Shown: positions 19,701 through 28,008 of the stretch, in pieces | How positions within the stretch are numbered: position 1 is the first letter of the stretch | Layout of the letters: each line of letters starts with the position of its first letter | From: Clostridia bacterium | GTDB lineage: Bacteria; Bacillota; Clostridia; Christensenellales; Borkfalkiaceae | NCBI GenBank assembly: GCA_021199295.1 | Contig: JAJQII010000067.1 | Location: 1 to 64,000, forward strand | Direction: 5' to 3' | Length of the DNA: 64,000 nucleotides | Position numbers and translations under genes: made by a program | The notes under the pieces: generated by a model | What the model was told of the DNA's origin: nothing | Database searches by the model: none | Seen by the model: only the letters and a program-made list of their open reading frames with translations

Positions 19701-22026
19701 AGGCAGCTTTGCGTTCAGCGGAACAGCCCTTACCACGGTAGAAATTCCCGCAAATGTTGAAACAATAGGCGACGGAGCGTTCTATAATTGCGGCAGCCTT
19801 GCCACGGTAACGTTTAACGGCACTGCTTTAAAAACCGTGGGCGACTACGCGTTTATGAATACGGCATTAACGGCGGTAACCCTGCCTGCTTCGGTGACGA
19901 GCGTGGGCAGCTACGCGTTCTGTTCAGCGCCGCTTACGTCGTTCAGCTTTACGCCTTCGGCAAATGCAACCATAGGCGACTATGCGTTCGCGGATACCGA
20001 CCTTACAAGCATAGACCTCGACAGCAATATATCTTATATCGGCGAAGGGGCGTTCTATAACTGTACGGCGCTTACCACAGCTACGTTAAACGGCGTTACA
20101 AGCATGGGCGACTACGCGTTCTACGGGGCGGAAAATTTAAGCACCGTAACCTTTACAAGCGGCTGCGGAACGGTGGGCGACTACACGTTCTACTACTGCG
20201 ATAACCTTACCACGGTATCGCTCGCAAGCAGCATTAAAGAGATTGGCACAGGGGCGTTTGCCGAATGTACGTCGCTTACTACCATAGATTTAAGCAATAT
20301 CCAGACGGTAAACAGCTACGCGTTCTACGAATGCACAAGCCTTGCGGATATCAATCTTTCAAACGCTAAAACTATAGGCGACTTCGCGTTCTACGGCAAC
20401 GCCGCCACAACTATAACCATACCCGCAACGTTAGGCTCTACAACCACGAGCACGGTTTCCCAGCTTTCAGGCGGCGCGGTATACGGCATAGATATTTATT
20501 ACGATTACGAATACACGTATTCCTCGCTAGGCGCAGGCGCGTTCGCGGGCGCTGCAAACCTTACTAAGTTTGTAGTGGCAGACGGCAACAACGACTACTT
20601 TACCGATGCTAGCGGCGTACTGTACCGCGTGCTTTCTGACGGAAGTTACGAGCTTGCCGCTTACCCGTCGGCGGCTACGGCGACAAGCTACACCGTGTTA
20701 GACGACACGTCCCGCATAGAGGCTTACGCGTTCGCCGACCTTACGGCAGGCAAACTTACCTCGGTAACGCTCCCCTACGAAACCACTTCGATAGGCATAG
20801 GCGCGTTCTATAACAGCGGTGTAACCAATTACGTGTTCACAAGCTACATAGCTCCCACGCTTGAAGCAGAGGTAAGCTATAACACAATGTCGAGCGACGA
20901 AAATGTATACGGCTATTACGAGTATTACATGACCTACCTCGACGGCGAGGGCGGCGGCATCTACCGCGGTTTGTATAACACCAACTTTGCCGACAGCCTG
21001 ATAAATTACATACCCGACCTTATGTACTGCATAAAGAACAGCACATACCCCAACGGGACAAGCGCTTCTACAACAACGTCTACGCTTACGGTAAGCTATC
21101 CTACAAACGGTACGGGCTACAGTAACTACGTATACAGCAACTACTTCGGCACAAAGACTTTAACCGAGGCGGTGCTCAACACCAATTCGTACAACGTTTA
21201 TATCAACCTTACAAGGAACTGGTACGATTTAACCACAATCAACGCATGGGCTACCGATAACGAAAAGTACAGCACAGAAAATGCCGAAGTAGTGGCTATG
21301 GTACAAGCTTTCTGCGAACTTGTAAAACAGACGCACGCTTACTACAATAATATGAAGAACGACGCCGAGCAGATGGAACTTCTTACTGCGGCGCTTGCCG
21401 AATACGGCATAAGTATAGACCTTCTTACCCAGACAGAAGATGCTCTGTCGGCGGTAAAGGAAAAATTCGGCATAACCGTTACCATAAGCGCGATAGAGGC
21501 AGATACTTCAAGCTACAAGTCTGAATACGTAGCGGGCGAATACTTCGATATGACGGGTTTGATAGTGGTAGTTACCTACGACGACTATTCCGAAGTTTAC
21601 TATACCTACGAAGACGGCGACCTTGAACTTGATCCCGAATACGCTGTGGCGCTCACCTCTACAATGAACGTTGTCAAGGTAAACATAACAGCACTTTCAA
21701 GGACTGTCCGCCTTTCTATCTCGGTTACAGAGGGTGACGGCACGGCGGCAGCCGACGGCAGCGGGCTCTCCACAGGCGCTATAATAGGCATAGTGGTAGG
21801 CTGCGTTGTGGTTGTCGCGGCGGCAGCTGCGGCAGTGGTAGTAGTGCTTATCTTACGCAAAAAGAAGGGTGCTGCGGCGGTTGCTAAGACGGAAGAAACT
21901 TCTGAAGTAACCGAAGAATCTGAAGAAACCGAGGCAGAAGTATCTGAAACGGAAGTTACCGATACTGAAGAAAATAAAACTGACAACTCTGGCAGCAAGC
22001 CGGGTGATTCAGGAGAAGTTGATTAA
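13792..22026 (+). CDS. Giant cell-surface subtilase with BspA-type leucine-rich repeats
   Basis: Exported serine protease, 2744 aa. A signal peptide (residues 1 to about 45) is followed by a lactocepin/C5a-peptidase-like S8 domain with the full triad: Asp230 in AILDTGLD, His312 in SNHGTHVAG, Ser720 in GTSMATPNVSG. A PA-like insert lies near residues 584-650. After the catalytic part come Fn3-like segments, a BIG2-like domain (near 1445: SSSDTSVATVDSNG), then about 850 residues of LRR_5/BspA repeats (IPxSVxxIGxxAFxxCxxL, about 1500-2355). A further Ig-like domain (about 2565-2650), one membrane helix (about 2663-2690) with RKKKG stop-transfer, and a short acidic intracellular tail complete it. 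The ATG has AAAAGGGA upstream. The repeats probably bind host or food surfaces while the protease cuts proteins. Confidence 0.92.
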   Translation: MKFRSRFFWEEMKKFACLFLAIVLVLSLTVGDYTGLSLGEADASAETTSTTVSYSDVTGSMNFSDLQVSNFSSSVLTGTSSSTTSTYETMTVLVSFSDDSMLDAADGTSIEKYETTTEGKKTAENIEEVQKKFYQSLSSEGIAYEKVYSYKNIDNAVAIEIDTSYVSDIKEMEGVDSVVICETYSKPETTETTSTSSTTNATSVYATGVYDSSKYVEDYGGKGMTVAILDTGLDYTHEAFRLTDDTNDYYYAYSQEFKANVKWTKDDISNIMADSENYHLHASGDVYVSEKVPFAFDYSDNDTDVYPSYSNHGTHVAGIIAGRSAYYTNSDGEIVYKDGYNADNTYEYTTSDGYTQIFTDSSCSTLATEEFIGVAPYAQLVICKVFTDDLDSTDIGGATTEDILAALEDCVELGVDVINMSLGSTNGFSSTNDGDDEGAYMEKVYSSIGEHGISLVVAASNDYSSGYGSNFGTNLASNPDSGTVGSPSTYSSAISVASISGKKSQYLVANAGTDNETSVYFRQSADENSVDYDFVEQMLELGANNNYYTTYYDSESGTQVQTLLIKYVVIPGVGQTTSYTQTIKNIISQAHADGYLIVALVKRGTNTFQDKVENAMNAGVDGVLVYNNVAGEIKMTIGDIEDPIPAISTTQVTGQALVDGATNYEGYLTISTAYEAGPFMSDFSSWGVTSDLKLKPEITAHGGEITSSVPGGYTEMSGTSMATPNVSGLMANILSYIKQNYDTTFASVFTDSATKEITYSQKTATELAYQLMMSTATIVYDSDGLPYSPRKQGAGLASLDNLVSTNAYLYTKDETVKSAHGDYIVDTGGRPKIELGEDENKVGEYTLKFYFKNVSGGDMSFTLNTMFFTESLSLDGLAVAEQAYTLEGQSSAVWTINGQTYSNGDTVTFASGDTEIYVTLTLTAADKAYLDASFVNGMFVEGFLQLESTTDSQCDLSIPFMGFYGDWESAPMLDYDAYEIAEIEADTSIDDEEKASETVWATQAYTMYWNESYVLPMGSFLYSQDEDATQIYASEEYCAVSCYNDETADSSNSSSYMTSYAIKGLYAGLLRNAKYVTVTMTDATTGEEIYTKVVYRVGKAVAGGGSASPAYVKLELTPEELGLVENGTYRLEFNFFFQSMDEEITEDNTFSFSFTVDYTAPVLEDVRIRYEDYNDTNGNAQQHVYLDLDVYDNHYAMAVLLCYYDKKVTTNDEGDTVTENQLVLATDYVTPVYNAVKNGTTTVTIQIDDLMDLIKEGREFYVEIDDYALNHSIYKLSINTATSSVLPDTFSVSGATADSKTSTVTTSFNDSGELCVTLGRLDTCTVSLDYDTETYSSANLSNFTWSVISGKGYVDVQNGQIVGLKAGSGVITVAGAGGEAYKINVTVTESTKTLSITGMSFGTIFNASDVPVQASGVVEVNIDQDITLEVQYDPWYYTSVNEVSLEWSSSDTSVATVDSNGNVTLKKKGSAIITATADGKAAYTTSVTLSVQEPFTVSSMSLTDYTGAGGVVYIPTDMNITSIGEEAFKDNTDITAVIIPKSVTSIGKKAFYGCTNLKYVFFVDVTTQDVADAELTLINAEAFEGCTSLEYVDFSNCKTFTVAKYAFSGCTNLKVIKGIENMGTAYDGVFEGCTSLVGSLSADSSVNLVNSITYYDGSTLYEDIDGLTTLVKSTSAGSMSDVTLNLSESATSSTTSATCVININSMDYMANGTNNTLDITGLHVSGSGVFSDCDSVTNISMGEFTSLGYAMFCGCEGITDVTIKTADVGAYAFYDCVNLGTVTFSGVKNGTIGRYAFAASDEFGLTTVTFNDDVTISSIGDYAFSYSWISEFSLPSGLTSLGEDLFYGGKLNELVITTDISDVTFTGTTFASVNNITLGDVSLYEAVEALVVENNILYNKDKTKVILALNKQSSYEIAADVTEIGNYAFSGNTSLTSVTIPDKVKTIGESAFYNCTSLANVTIPDSVKTIGSFAFSGTALTTVEIPANVETIGDGAFYNCGSLATVTFNGTALKTVGDYAFMNTALTAVTLPASVTSVGSYAFCSAPLTSFSFTPSANATIGDYAFADTDLTSIDLDSNISYIGEGAFYNCTALTTATLNGVTSMGDYAFYGAENLSTVTFTSGCGTVGDYTFYYCDNLTTVSLASSIKEIGTGAFAECTSLTTIDLSNIQTVNSYAFYECTSLADINLSNAKTIGDFAFYGNAATTITIPATLGSTTTSTVSQLSGGAVYGIDIYYDYEYTYSSLGAGAFAGAANLTKFVVADGNNDYFTDASGVLYRVLSDGSYELAAYPSAATATSYTVLDDTSRIEAYAFADLTAGKLTSVTLPYETTSIGIGAFYNSGVTNYVFTSYIAPTLEAEVSYNTMSSDENVYGYYEYYMTYLDGEGGGIYRGLYNTNFADSLINYIPDLMYCIKNSTYPNGTSASTTTSTLTVSYPTNGTGYSNYVYSNYFGTKTLTEAVLNTNSYNVYINLTRNWYDLTTINAWATDNEKYSTENAEVVAMVQAFCELVKQTHAYYNNMKNDAEQMELLTAALAEYGISIDLLTQTEDALSAVKEKFGITVTISAIEADTSSYKSEYVAGEYFDMTGLIVVVTYDDYSEVYYTYEDGDLELDPEYAVALTSTMNVVKVNITALSRTVRLSISVTEGDGTAAADGSGLSTGAIIGIVVGCVVVVAAAAAAVVVVLILRKKKGAAAVAKTEETSEVTEESEETEAEVSETEVTDTEENKTDNSGSKPGDSGEVD

Positions 22027-22027
22027 T

Positions 22028-23716
22028 ATGAGTAAAACAAGGATCAGATTAATATTAATCCTTGCCGTGTGCATGGTTGCCTGCCTGTTTACAGGCTGTT
22101 CGATAGGCTTCGACACTTACGAAGAAGTGCTTGAAAACTACAACATAGCGGCGCAGGTAACCTACTACTCTAACGGCGGATATTTTAATCAGAACACGTC
22201 GATTTTAAGCAGGGAGATAGAGTTTACCACAGGCAGTAAATTCTATAACATCAAAGAAGGCACTGGCGTTTCTGAAGTAAACCGCACCAACTACGATTTA
22301 GTGGGCTGGTATTACGTTAAACAGGTTTACCTTACCGAAACCAACGAAGACGGCGAACAGGAAGAAGTTTTGTACTTTGTACTCGATATCGACGACGACG
22401 TGGTAAAGGCTTTCCCCAGCACAACCGACGCGAACGGCAACACCGTTTACTACTTTTCGTACACGTCCCAGTACAGTACGGGTGAAGAAGCTGAAGACGA
22501 GGACGATGAATCCGAGGAACTTGACGAAGACGCTGAAATAGACTTGAGCGACCTTACCACGGTAATGTACTACGTGCCGTATAACGGCGGCTGGATAATG
22601 AGCCAGGAAGACTACGACTATTATATCCGCCTTAAAAAGCAGAACACAAGCGATACCTCTATCAACGTGCCCAACCTTGAACTCGGCGACGCCGTGGATA
22701 CAAGTATAACGTTAGAAGACGGCTCTCACCTGTACGTTGTTGCCGACTGGACAAAGTCGGTAAGCATAAACTACGTTCTTGTTATGAAGGAAGGGGAGAC
22801 TGCTACCAGCTTAAAAGTAACCTCCGGCGGGGAGACTGCTACGGTAAGCGAAGGTGGAACGCTGTTCAGCGAATACTTCGGCACAAACAGCTCCCTTACC
22901 CGCAGCGATACCGAGGCATTGCCCGTAACGTTAGAAGACGGCACGCTAATAGGCTACTATTACGATAAGGATTGTAACAAGGCAGTAAACGGCGCAAGCA
23001 TAGCCAAACCCACAGAAGAAGACGAAGAGGGCAACCTTACCGACGTAACCATTTACGCGCAGTGCATTTCCGGCGTGTGGAATATACTCCGTTCGGCAGC
23101 CGACGTGCAGACTATGTTCGGGGGCGGCAGCAGTAATTATTACCTGCTTAAAGATATAGATTGTTATGAAATTACCGTATCGCCTATGGCGGCATTCAGC
23201 GGCATTATACAGGGCAACGGCTATACATTAAGTAACCTTAAAGTAAGCTCGTCGAGCTTAAGTAACAACACAAGGACAATGCTTTTCGGCATTATAGCAA
23301 AGGGTGCTAAAATAAGCGGGCTTACGATAGACGGCGTTACCATAACTTATTCAACGGACAGCAGGGCGCAGTCGTTAAATATCTACCTTATAGGCATGGC
23401 GGCGCAGAACACTGAAAAAGGCGACTTTGATATATCGGGGCTTACCCTTAAAAATGTGGATATGACGGTAACGCTTGCCACTTACAGCAACAACGAAACC
23501 GGCTATACTATGATAAGGAATATCCAGTATATAAACGGCGTTTACGAAGATGACAACTGGCTGTACGGCAGTATGACTGACTACGTAAACAACAGTAACG
23601 GCGTAGACTATCTTGACAGCGACTTTACAACCACCTACGGCGGGGCGACTATACAAGGTTACACCCTTAAGATAGTAACGGGCGGCACAACCACGGTTGT
23701 TGCGTCTTCAAACTGA
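22028..23716 (+). CDS. Surface lipoprotein with InlB-like and beta-helix segments
   Basis: Unknown function, 562 aa from the chosen start. The track ORF begins 8 codons earlier, inside the subtilase gene. The ATG at 22028, one base after the subtilase stop and with AGGAG upstream, begins a normal lipoprotein signal ending at the classic lipobox LFTGC (Cys24). The N-terminal part has VTYYSNGGYFNQN, an InlB-type B-repeat look. An acidic linker (EEAEDEDDESEELDEDAE) follows, and residues of about 370-450 form GLUG/beta-helix-like units (FSGIIQGNGYTLSNLKV). The close spacing implies co-translation with the protease, so it may be a helper or substrate-presenting partner. That is inference. Confidence 0.8.
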   Translation: MSKTRIRLILILAVCMVACLFTGCSIGFDTYEEVLENYNIAAQVTYYSNGGYFNQNTSILSREIEFTTGSKFYNIKEGTGVSEVNRTNYDLVGWYYVKQVYLTETNEDGEQEEVLYFVLDIDDDVVKAFPSTTDANGNTVYYFSYTSQYSTGEEAEDEDDESEELDEDAEIDLSDLTTVMYYVPYNGGWIMSQEDYDYYIRLKKQNTSDTSINVPNLELGDAVDTSITLEDGSHLYVVADWTKSVSINYVLVMKEGETATSLKVTSGGETATVSEGGTLFSEYFGTNSSLTRSDTEALPVTLEDGTLIGYYYDKDCNKAVNGASIAKPTEEDEEGNLTDVTIYAQCISGVWNILRSAADVQTMFGGGSSNYYLLKDIDCYEITVSPMAAFSGIIQGNGYTLSNLKVSSSSLSNNTRTMLFGIIAKGAKISGLTIDGVTITYSTDSRAQSLNIYLIGMAAQNTEKGDFDISGLTLKNVDMTVTLATYSNNETGYTMIRNIQYINGVYEDDNWLYGSMTDYVNNSNGVDYLDSDFTTTYGGATIQGYTLKIVTGGTTTVVASSN

Positions 23717-23770
23717 TATTTGCGGGCGCAAGCCTGCCTTAATATAAACAAAAACGGAGGACTATTATCT

Positions 23771-26404
23771 ATGAAGAAAATAGTAAAAAGCGGTATAATA
23801 GCTGCATTGTGCGCTATGCTTGTGCTGCCTACGGTGGCATGCAGCGGCAGCGCTTACGACAACGAAACCCGCAAATTTTCTATGGCTATAGGCGCGATAG
23901 ACGGCAACTTTAACCCGTTCTTTTACACGGCTGCCAACGACGGCACTGTAGCTTCTATGACGCAGGCAGCGATGCTTACCACCGATAACGATGGCAATAT
24001 CGCCTGCGGCGAGGATTACCCCACGGTAGTAAAAGACTACACAATCAAGTATTACGATACTAACAACAACGAAATAGGCAGCGATTCGGCAACGAGTGCC
24101 ACAACCGACCACACCACCTATTCGTTCCTTATCAAAAACGGTATGAAGTTCAGCGACGGCGAAGACCTTACCGTTATGGACGTTCTGTTCAGCCTGTACG
24201 TAAATATCGATAAGGCTTACACAGGTTCGGCTACGCTGTATTCCAACGATATCCAGGGGCTTAAAGCCTACCGCGAACAGGAGAATATCAGTGATGACGC
24301 TAACCTTTCCAGCGATACCAGCTTCAACACCCAGGCACAGCAGCGTATAACAAACATTATAAACTACTGCACCAACACCAACGCAAGTGTTTCTAACGTT
24401 ACGCAGGTTCAGAATGATATCGAAACGGTAAAGAAGTTATTCCTTGAAGAGCTTACCTCTGACTGGACCACGGCAGAAGAAACTTTCGGCAGCAGGGACG
24501 AGGACACCTTTGAATATACCTTTACCGAAACATGGCAGTATTACTATCTGCAGGAAGGCGTTATCTCCGTTCTTACCGAAAAGAACTCTAACAACGCCAC
24601 GGTAGAAAAGAAGGATGCTAACGGCAAGTACCTTACCACGCTCGACGAAGAGACGATGTACGCCACCGAAGTGGAAAACGCCAAGAAAGACGCTTCAGCA
24701 ATAAAAGCGTATACCGATAAGGGCTACGACGAGGAAACGGCTGTAGAGTACGTCGTGCGCGACTTCTGCATCAACTACATCTGGGAGAGCATGACGGGCG
24801 GCTACGGCGCAGAAAACACCGTTAAATCGGGCATAGCCACCATATGCCAGTACTGGGGCACGGCAAGCACCGCCCTCGAAGAAATCGCTGGCGAAATAAG
24901 GACGGCGTATTATTCAGCCCTTAAGGAGTCTAACGGCGGCAATCTTGTTATTCCCACAATTTCAGGCGTAACCGTTAGCAGGGTAACCAACTTCAACGGC
25001 GAAAACCTTGGCGACGCATACGACGTGCTCACCATAACCATAAACGATGTAGACCCTAAAGCTATATGGAACTTCGCATTCTCGGTATGCCCGCTGCATT
25101 ACTATTCGGGCACGTTCGAAGGCAAGAACTATGTTAAGGCAGCCCAGGATGACTACGCGGCATATCTTGCGGCTTACGAAAAGGGCGACAGCTACACTTT
25201 AACCGAATTCGGCGTTGAATGCGGCAACAGCGACTTCTTCAACGACGTTCTTCAGGATACAGCTAAAAACGGTCTTCCCGTGGGCGCAGGTGCTTACGCG
25301 GCTTCCAATTCTTCGGGCACGAAGGGCGACTCCGATTCATTCTATACAAACAAGTACGTTTACTATATGCGCAACGAATACTTCTATACTATGGGCGAAG
25401 GCATAGAAAACGCCAAAATCAAGTATATAGTATACAGCGAAATGAGCGACAACAGCATCCTCAACGCCCTTATAGAGCAAGAGGTTGACTACGGCACGCC
25501 TTCGGCGACGACTAAAAACCAGACGCAGCTGTCTGCGGCAAGCAGTTATCTTGACTCGGGCACGCTGTACGATACAAACGGCTACGGCTATGTGGGCATA
25601 AACCCCAAATACGTGCCCGATGTGAAAATCAGGCAGGCTATCATGAAGGCGATGAACACCGCCACCATATTAAACTACTATTCAACTGAATACGCTTCTA
25701 CAATTTACCGCCCGATGAGCAAGACCTCCTGGGCATATCCCGAAAACTGCACCGAGTATTACTCTATTGCCCATACCGAAAGTGTTACGGAAATTAAAAA
25801 ACTTGTAGAGAGCGCGGGTTATTACCCCAACAGCGACGGTATCTATACCAACGGCACAACAACGTGTAAGTTCACGTTTACTATAGCGGGCGATTCCACC
25901 GACCACCCCGCATACGATATGTTCTGCGACGCTAAGGAACTGCTTGAACAGTGCGGCTTTGAAATCACTGTAAAAACCGACTCCACGGCACTCAACAAAT
26001 TAGCTACAGGTAACCTGGAAGTATGGGCGGCTGCATGGTCTTCTGCCATCGACCCCGATCTTTACCAGGTTTACCATAAAGACAGCACGGCGAGCAGCGT
26101 TAAGAACTGGAACTATTCAGAAATTCTTTCAGATTCCAATAAATGGGGCTACGAATATGCCATTATCCAGGAACTCAGCGACGTTATAGACGACGCCAGG
26201 GAAACCAACAACCAGACAACCCGTAAGTCGCTCTATTCTACGGCGTTAGACCTTATTATGGATCTTGCCGTGGAACTGCCCACTTACCAGCGTAAGGATA
26301 ACGAGGTTTACAACAAGTCTGTAATAGACTCAAGCTCTTTAAACCAGAATCCTTCCACATACGCGTCCCTGATAGACAGAATCTGGGAAGTAGAATATAA
26401 TTAA
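23771..26404 (+). CDS. oppA: Oligopeptide ABC transporter substrate-binding lipoprotein
   Basis: Family 5 solute-binding protein (SBP_bac_5) anchored to the membrane outer face; it captures peptides for the OppBCDF importer. The length of 877 aa is long for OppA (about 540-600), with an inserted central region near residues 150-370. The lipobox is TVAC (Cys24). Recognisable family segments include VMDVLFSLYVNIDK, YGYVGINPKYVPDVKIRQAIMKAMN and WSSAIDPDLYQVYHKDS. The track start is 17 codons upstream; I use the ATG at 23771 because it has ACGGAGG before it and begins the MKKIVK signal. It is separated from oppB by a 590-base repeat-filled gap, but gene order strongly links it to the system. Confidence 0.93.
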   Translation: MKKIVKSGIIAALCAMLVLPTVACSGSAYDNETRKFSMAIGAIDGNFNPFFYTAANDGTVASMTQAAMLTTDNDGNIACGEDYPTVVKDYTIKYYDTNNNEIGSDSATSATTDHTTYSFLIKNGMKFSDGEDLTVMDVLFSLYVNIDKAYTGSATLYSNDIQGLKAYREQENISDDANLSSDTSFNTQAQQRITNIINYCTNTNASVSNVTQVQNDIETVKKLFLEELTSDWTTAEETFGSRDEDTFEYTFTETWQYYYLQEGVISVLTEKNSNNATVEKKDANGKYLTTLDEETMYATEVENAKKDASAIKAYTDKGYDEETAVEYVVRDFCINYIWESMTGGYGAENTVKSGIATICQYWGTASTALEEIAGEIRTAYYSALKESNGGNLVIPTISGVTVSRVTNFNGENLGDAYDVLTITINDVDPKAIWNFAFSVCPLHYYSGTFEGKNYVKAAQDDYAAYLAAYEKGDSYTLTEFGVECGNSDFFNDVLQDTAKNGLPVGAGAYAASNSSGTKGDSDSFYTNKYVYYMRNEYFYTMGEGIENAKIKYIVYSEMSDNSILNALIEQEVDYGTPSATTKNQTQLSAASSYLDSGTLYDTNGYGYVGINPKYVPDVKIRQAIMKAMNTATILNYYSTEYASTIYRPMSKTSWAYPENCTEYYSIAHTESVTEIKKLVESAGYYPNSDGIYTNGTTTCKFTFTIAGDSTDHPAYDMFCDAKELLEQCGFEITVKTDSTALNKLATGNLEVWAAAWSSAIDPDLYQVYHKDSTASSVKNWNYSEILSDSNKWGYEYAIIQELSDVIDDARETNNQTTRKSLYSTALDLIMDLAVELPTYQRKDNEVYNKSVIDSSSLNQNPSTYASLIDRIWEVEYN

Positions 26405-26994
26405 TAGATAATTCTTGCCTTTCCCTTTATGGGCGGCGTAAGGGCGGTGTTATTGCACCATTTGATAATGAGCGGCACACACCTACCTGTCATTGCGTGC
26501 GAGCGTTAGCGACACTCTAAGCACCTTATTGTAAAAGGTTTCAGATAATAAGGCTTAGATGGGTCTCTACCCCGTGGCAATCTCGCGAGGATTCGCGACC
26601 AGCAGGCAGGACGGCAGATTAGTCGTTTAAGAATAATACGTTTATTCTAATTCGCCACCATATTATCTGAAAACCCCTTCGCCACAAGTGGCTCTCTGTC
26701 TCAACGGTGGTAAGGAATTTTCCCACCGTCTCGGTCACCACAAACGCTTTACTTATGCGTTTGTTCATCTCGCCAATCCAAACGGTGTACTACACCGTTT
26801 GGGGAATGTTGGCTCGTCCTTACAGGGGACGCAAGAATAAGGTGTTTTATAAGTGTCGCTATCGCTCGCACGCTAAGAGCGATAGCGAACGCGCAGAAAG
26901 CCAGGCAAAAACGCTTTTCAGCTATCAAACCACCTTTTCAGGCGGAGAATTATCAGAATACAAAACTTCTTTTTTACAGGAGTATTAACTACCA
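26405..26994. repeat. Repeat-filled gap between oppA and oppB
   Basis: No credible gene. It contains a second copy of the 50-base module seen at 6891-6940 (here 26511-26560), the ACCCCGTGGCAATCTCGCGAGG module (also near 7040), a segment mirroring the GCTATCGCTC module of 6860-6895, and a reversed border motif at about 26911-26938. The 93-aa ORF 26707-26988 is made of this material. The insertion appears to have split an opp operon. The oppB ribosome binding site CAGGAG lies just beyond the block. Confidence 0.7.
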
Positions 26995-27999
26995 ATGGTA
27001 AAATATGTTATCAAAAGGCTTCTGCTTGCGGTGTTCATCTTATTGGGCGTTTCAGTAATACTGTATGCCCTTATAAGGTGCATGCCTATAGATATTATCC
27101 AGACCAAGTTCAACGGGCTTGTGCAAAGCGGCGCAATGACCGAAGACGAACTTTACCGTATGTACGAGCTGTACGGGCTCGAACCTGACGGCGCAACATT
27201 CTGGGGCGTTATATCGGGCTACTTCGGCTGGCTGGGTAATCTTTTGCAGGGCGATCTCGGCGTAAGCTGGACTTCGGGGCGCGACGTAGGCGATATGATA
27301 TTCCAGAACATGGGCGTATCTTTCGGTATTTCCTTTGTTTCGCTTATCATAGAACTTATAATAGCCATTCCCCTTGGCATAAAGTGCGCTTGCAACCAGT
27401 ACGGCAAGCTGGACTATACCGTAACCGTTCTGGTTATGATAGGTATTTCCTTCCCGTCGTTCTTCCTCGGCAACCTGCTTATAAAGTGGTTTGCCCTCGA
27501 TCTGGGCTGGTTCGAAACAGGCAAGCTGTATTCGGCTAACCTCGCTTCTGACGCAAGCTGGATAGAGACGTTCGGCAATATGCTGTGGCATCTTGTGCTG
27601 CCTATGATAGTGTTAGTCGTTTTAAACGTTGGCTCTACCATAAGGTATATGCGTACCAACACGTTAGAGGTGCTCACGGCAGACTACATACGTACCGCCC
27701 GCGCAAAGGGCCTTTCAGAAGGAAAGGTAGTGTACAAGCACGTTTTCCGCAACACGGCAATTCCCCTCGTTACAATGCTTGCGGGCACTCTGCCAGGTCT
27801 TTTCGGCGGCGCGATGATTACCGAAACGGTATTCAACTTGCCGGGCATTGGTAACACCGCGTATCAGGCGCTTGTAGCCGGTGATATACCCTTTATAATG
27901 GGCTACAATATGTTTATAGCCGTTCTTACGGTAATAGGCATACTGCTTTCAGATATAGCGTACGCGCTTGTAGACCCGAGGGTAAAACTGACGAAGTAA
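26995..27999 (+). CDS. oppB: Oligopeptide ABC transporter permease (OppB type)
   Basis: Inner-membrane channel subunit of the peptide importer, 334 aa. It has the N-terminal helix and signature of the BPD_transp_1 dipeptide permeases (YVIKRLLLAVFILLGVSVILY), about six membrane segments, and the EAA-type loop contacting the ATPases (YIRTARAKGLSEGKVVYKHVFRN). CAGGAG precedes the ATG. oppC follows after 9 bases. Confidence 0.96.
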   Translation: MVKYVIKRLLLAVFILLGVSVILYALIRCMPIDIIQTKFNGLVQSGAMTEDELYRMYELYGLEPDGATFWGVISGYFGWLGNLLQGDLGVSWTSGRDVGDMIFQNMGVSFGISFVSLIIELIIAIPLGIKCACNQYGKLDYTVTVLVMIGISFPSFFLGNLLIKWFALDLGWFETGKLYSANLASDASWIETFGNMLWHLVLPMIVLVVLNVGSTIRYMRTNTLEVLTADYIRTARAKGLSEGKVVYKHVFRNTAIPLVTMLAGTLPGLFGGAMITETVFNLPGIGNTAYQALVAGDIPFIMGYNMFIAVLTVIGILLSDIAYALVDPRVKLTK

Positions 28000-28008
28000 A
28001 GGTGACAT

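Noticed and set aside
26707-26988. 93-aa plus-strand ORF before oppB
   Set aside because: Built from the repeat block and without coding character.
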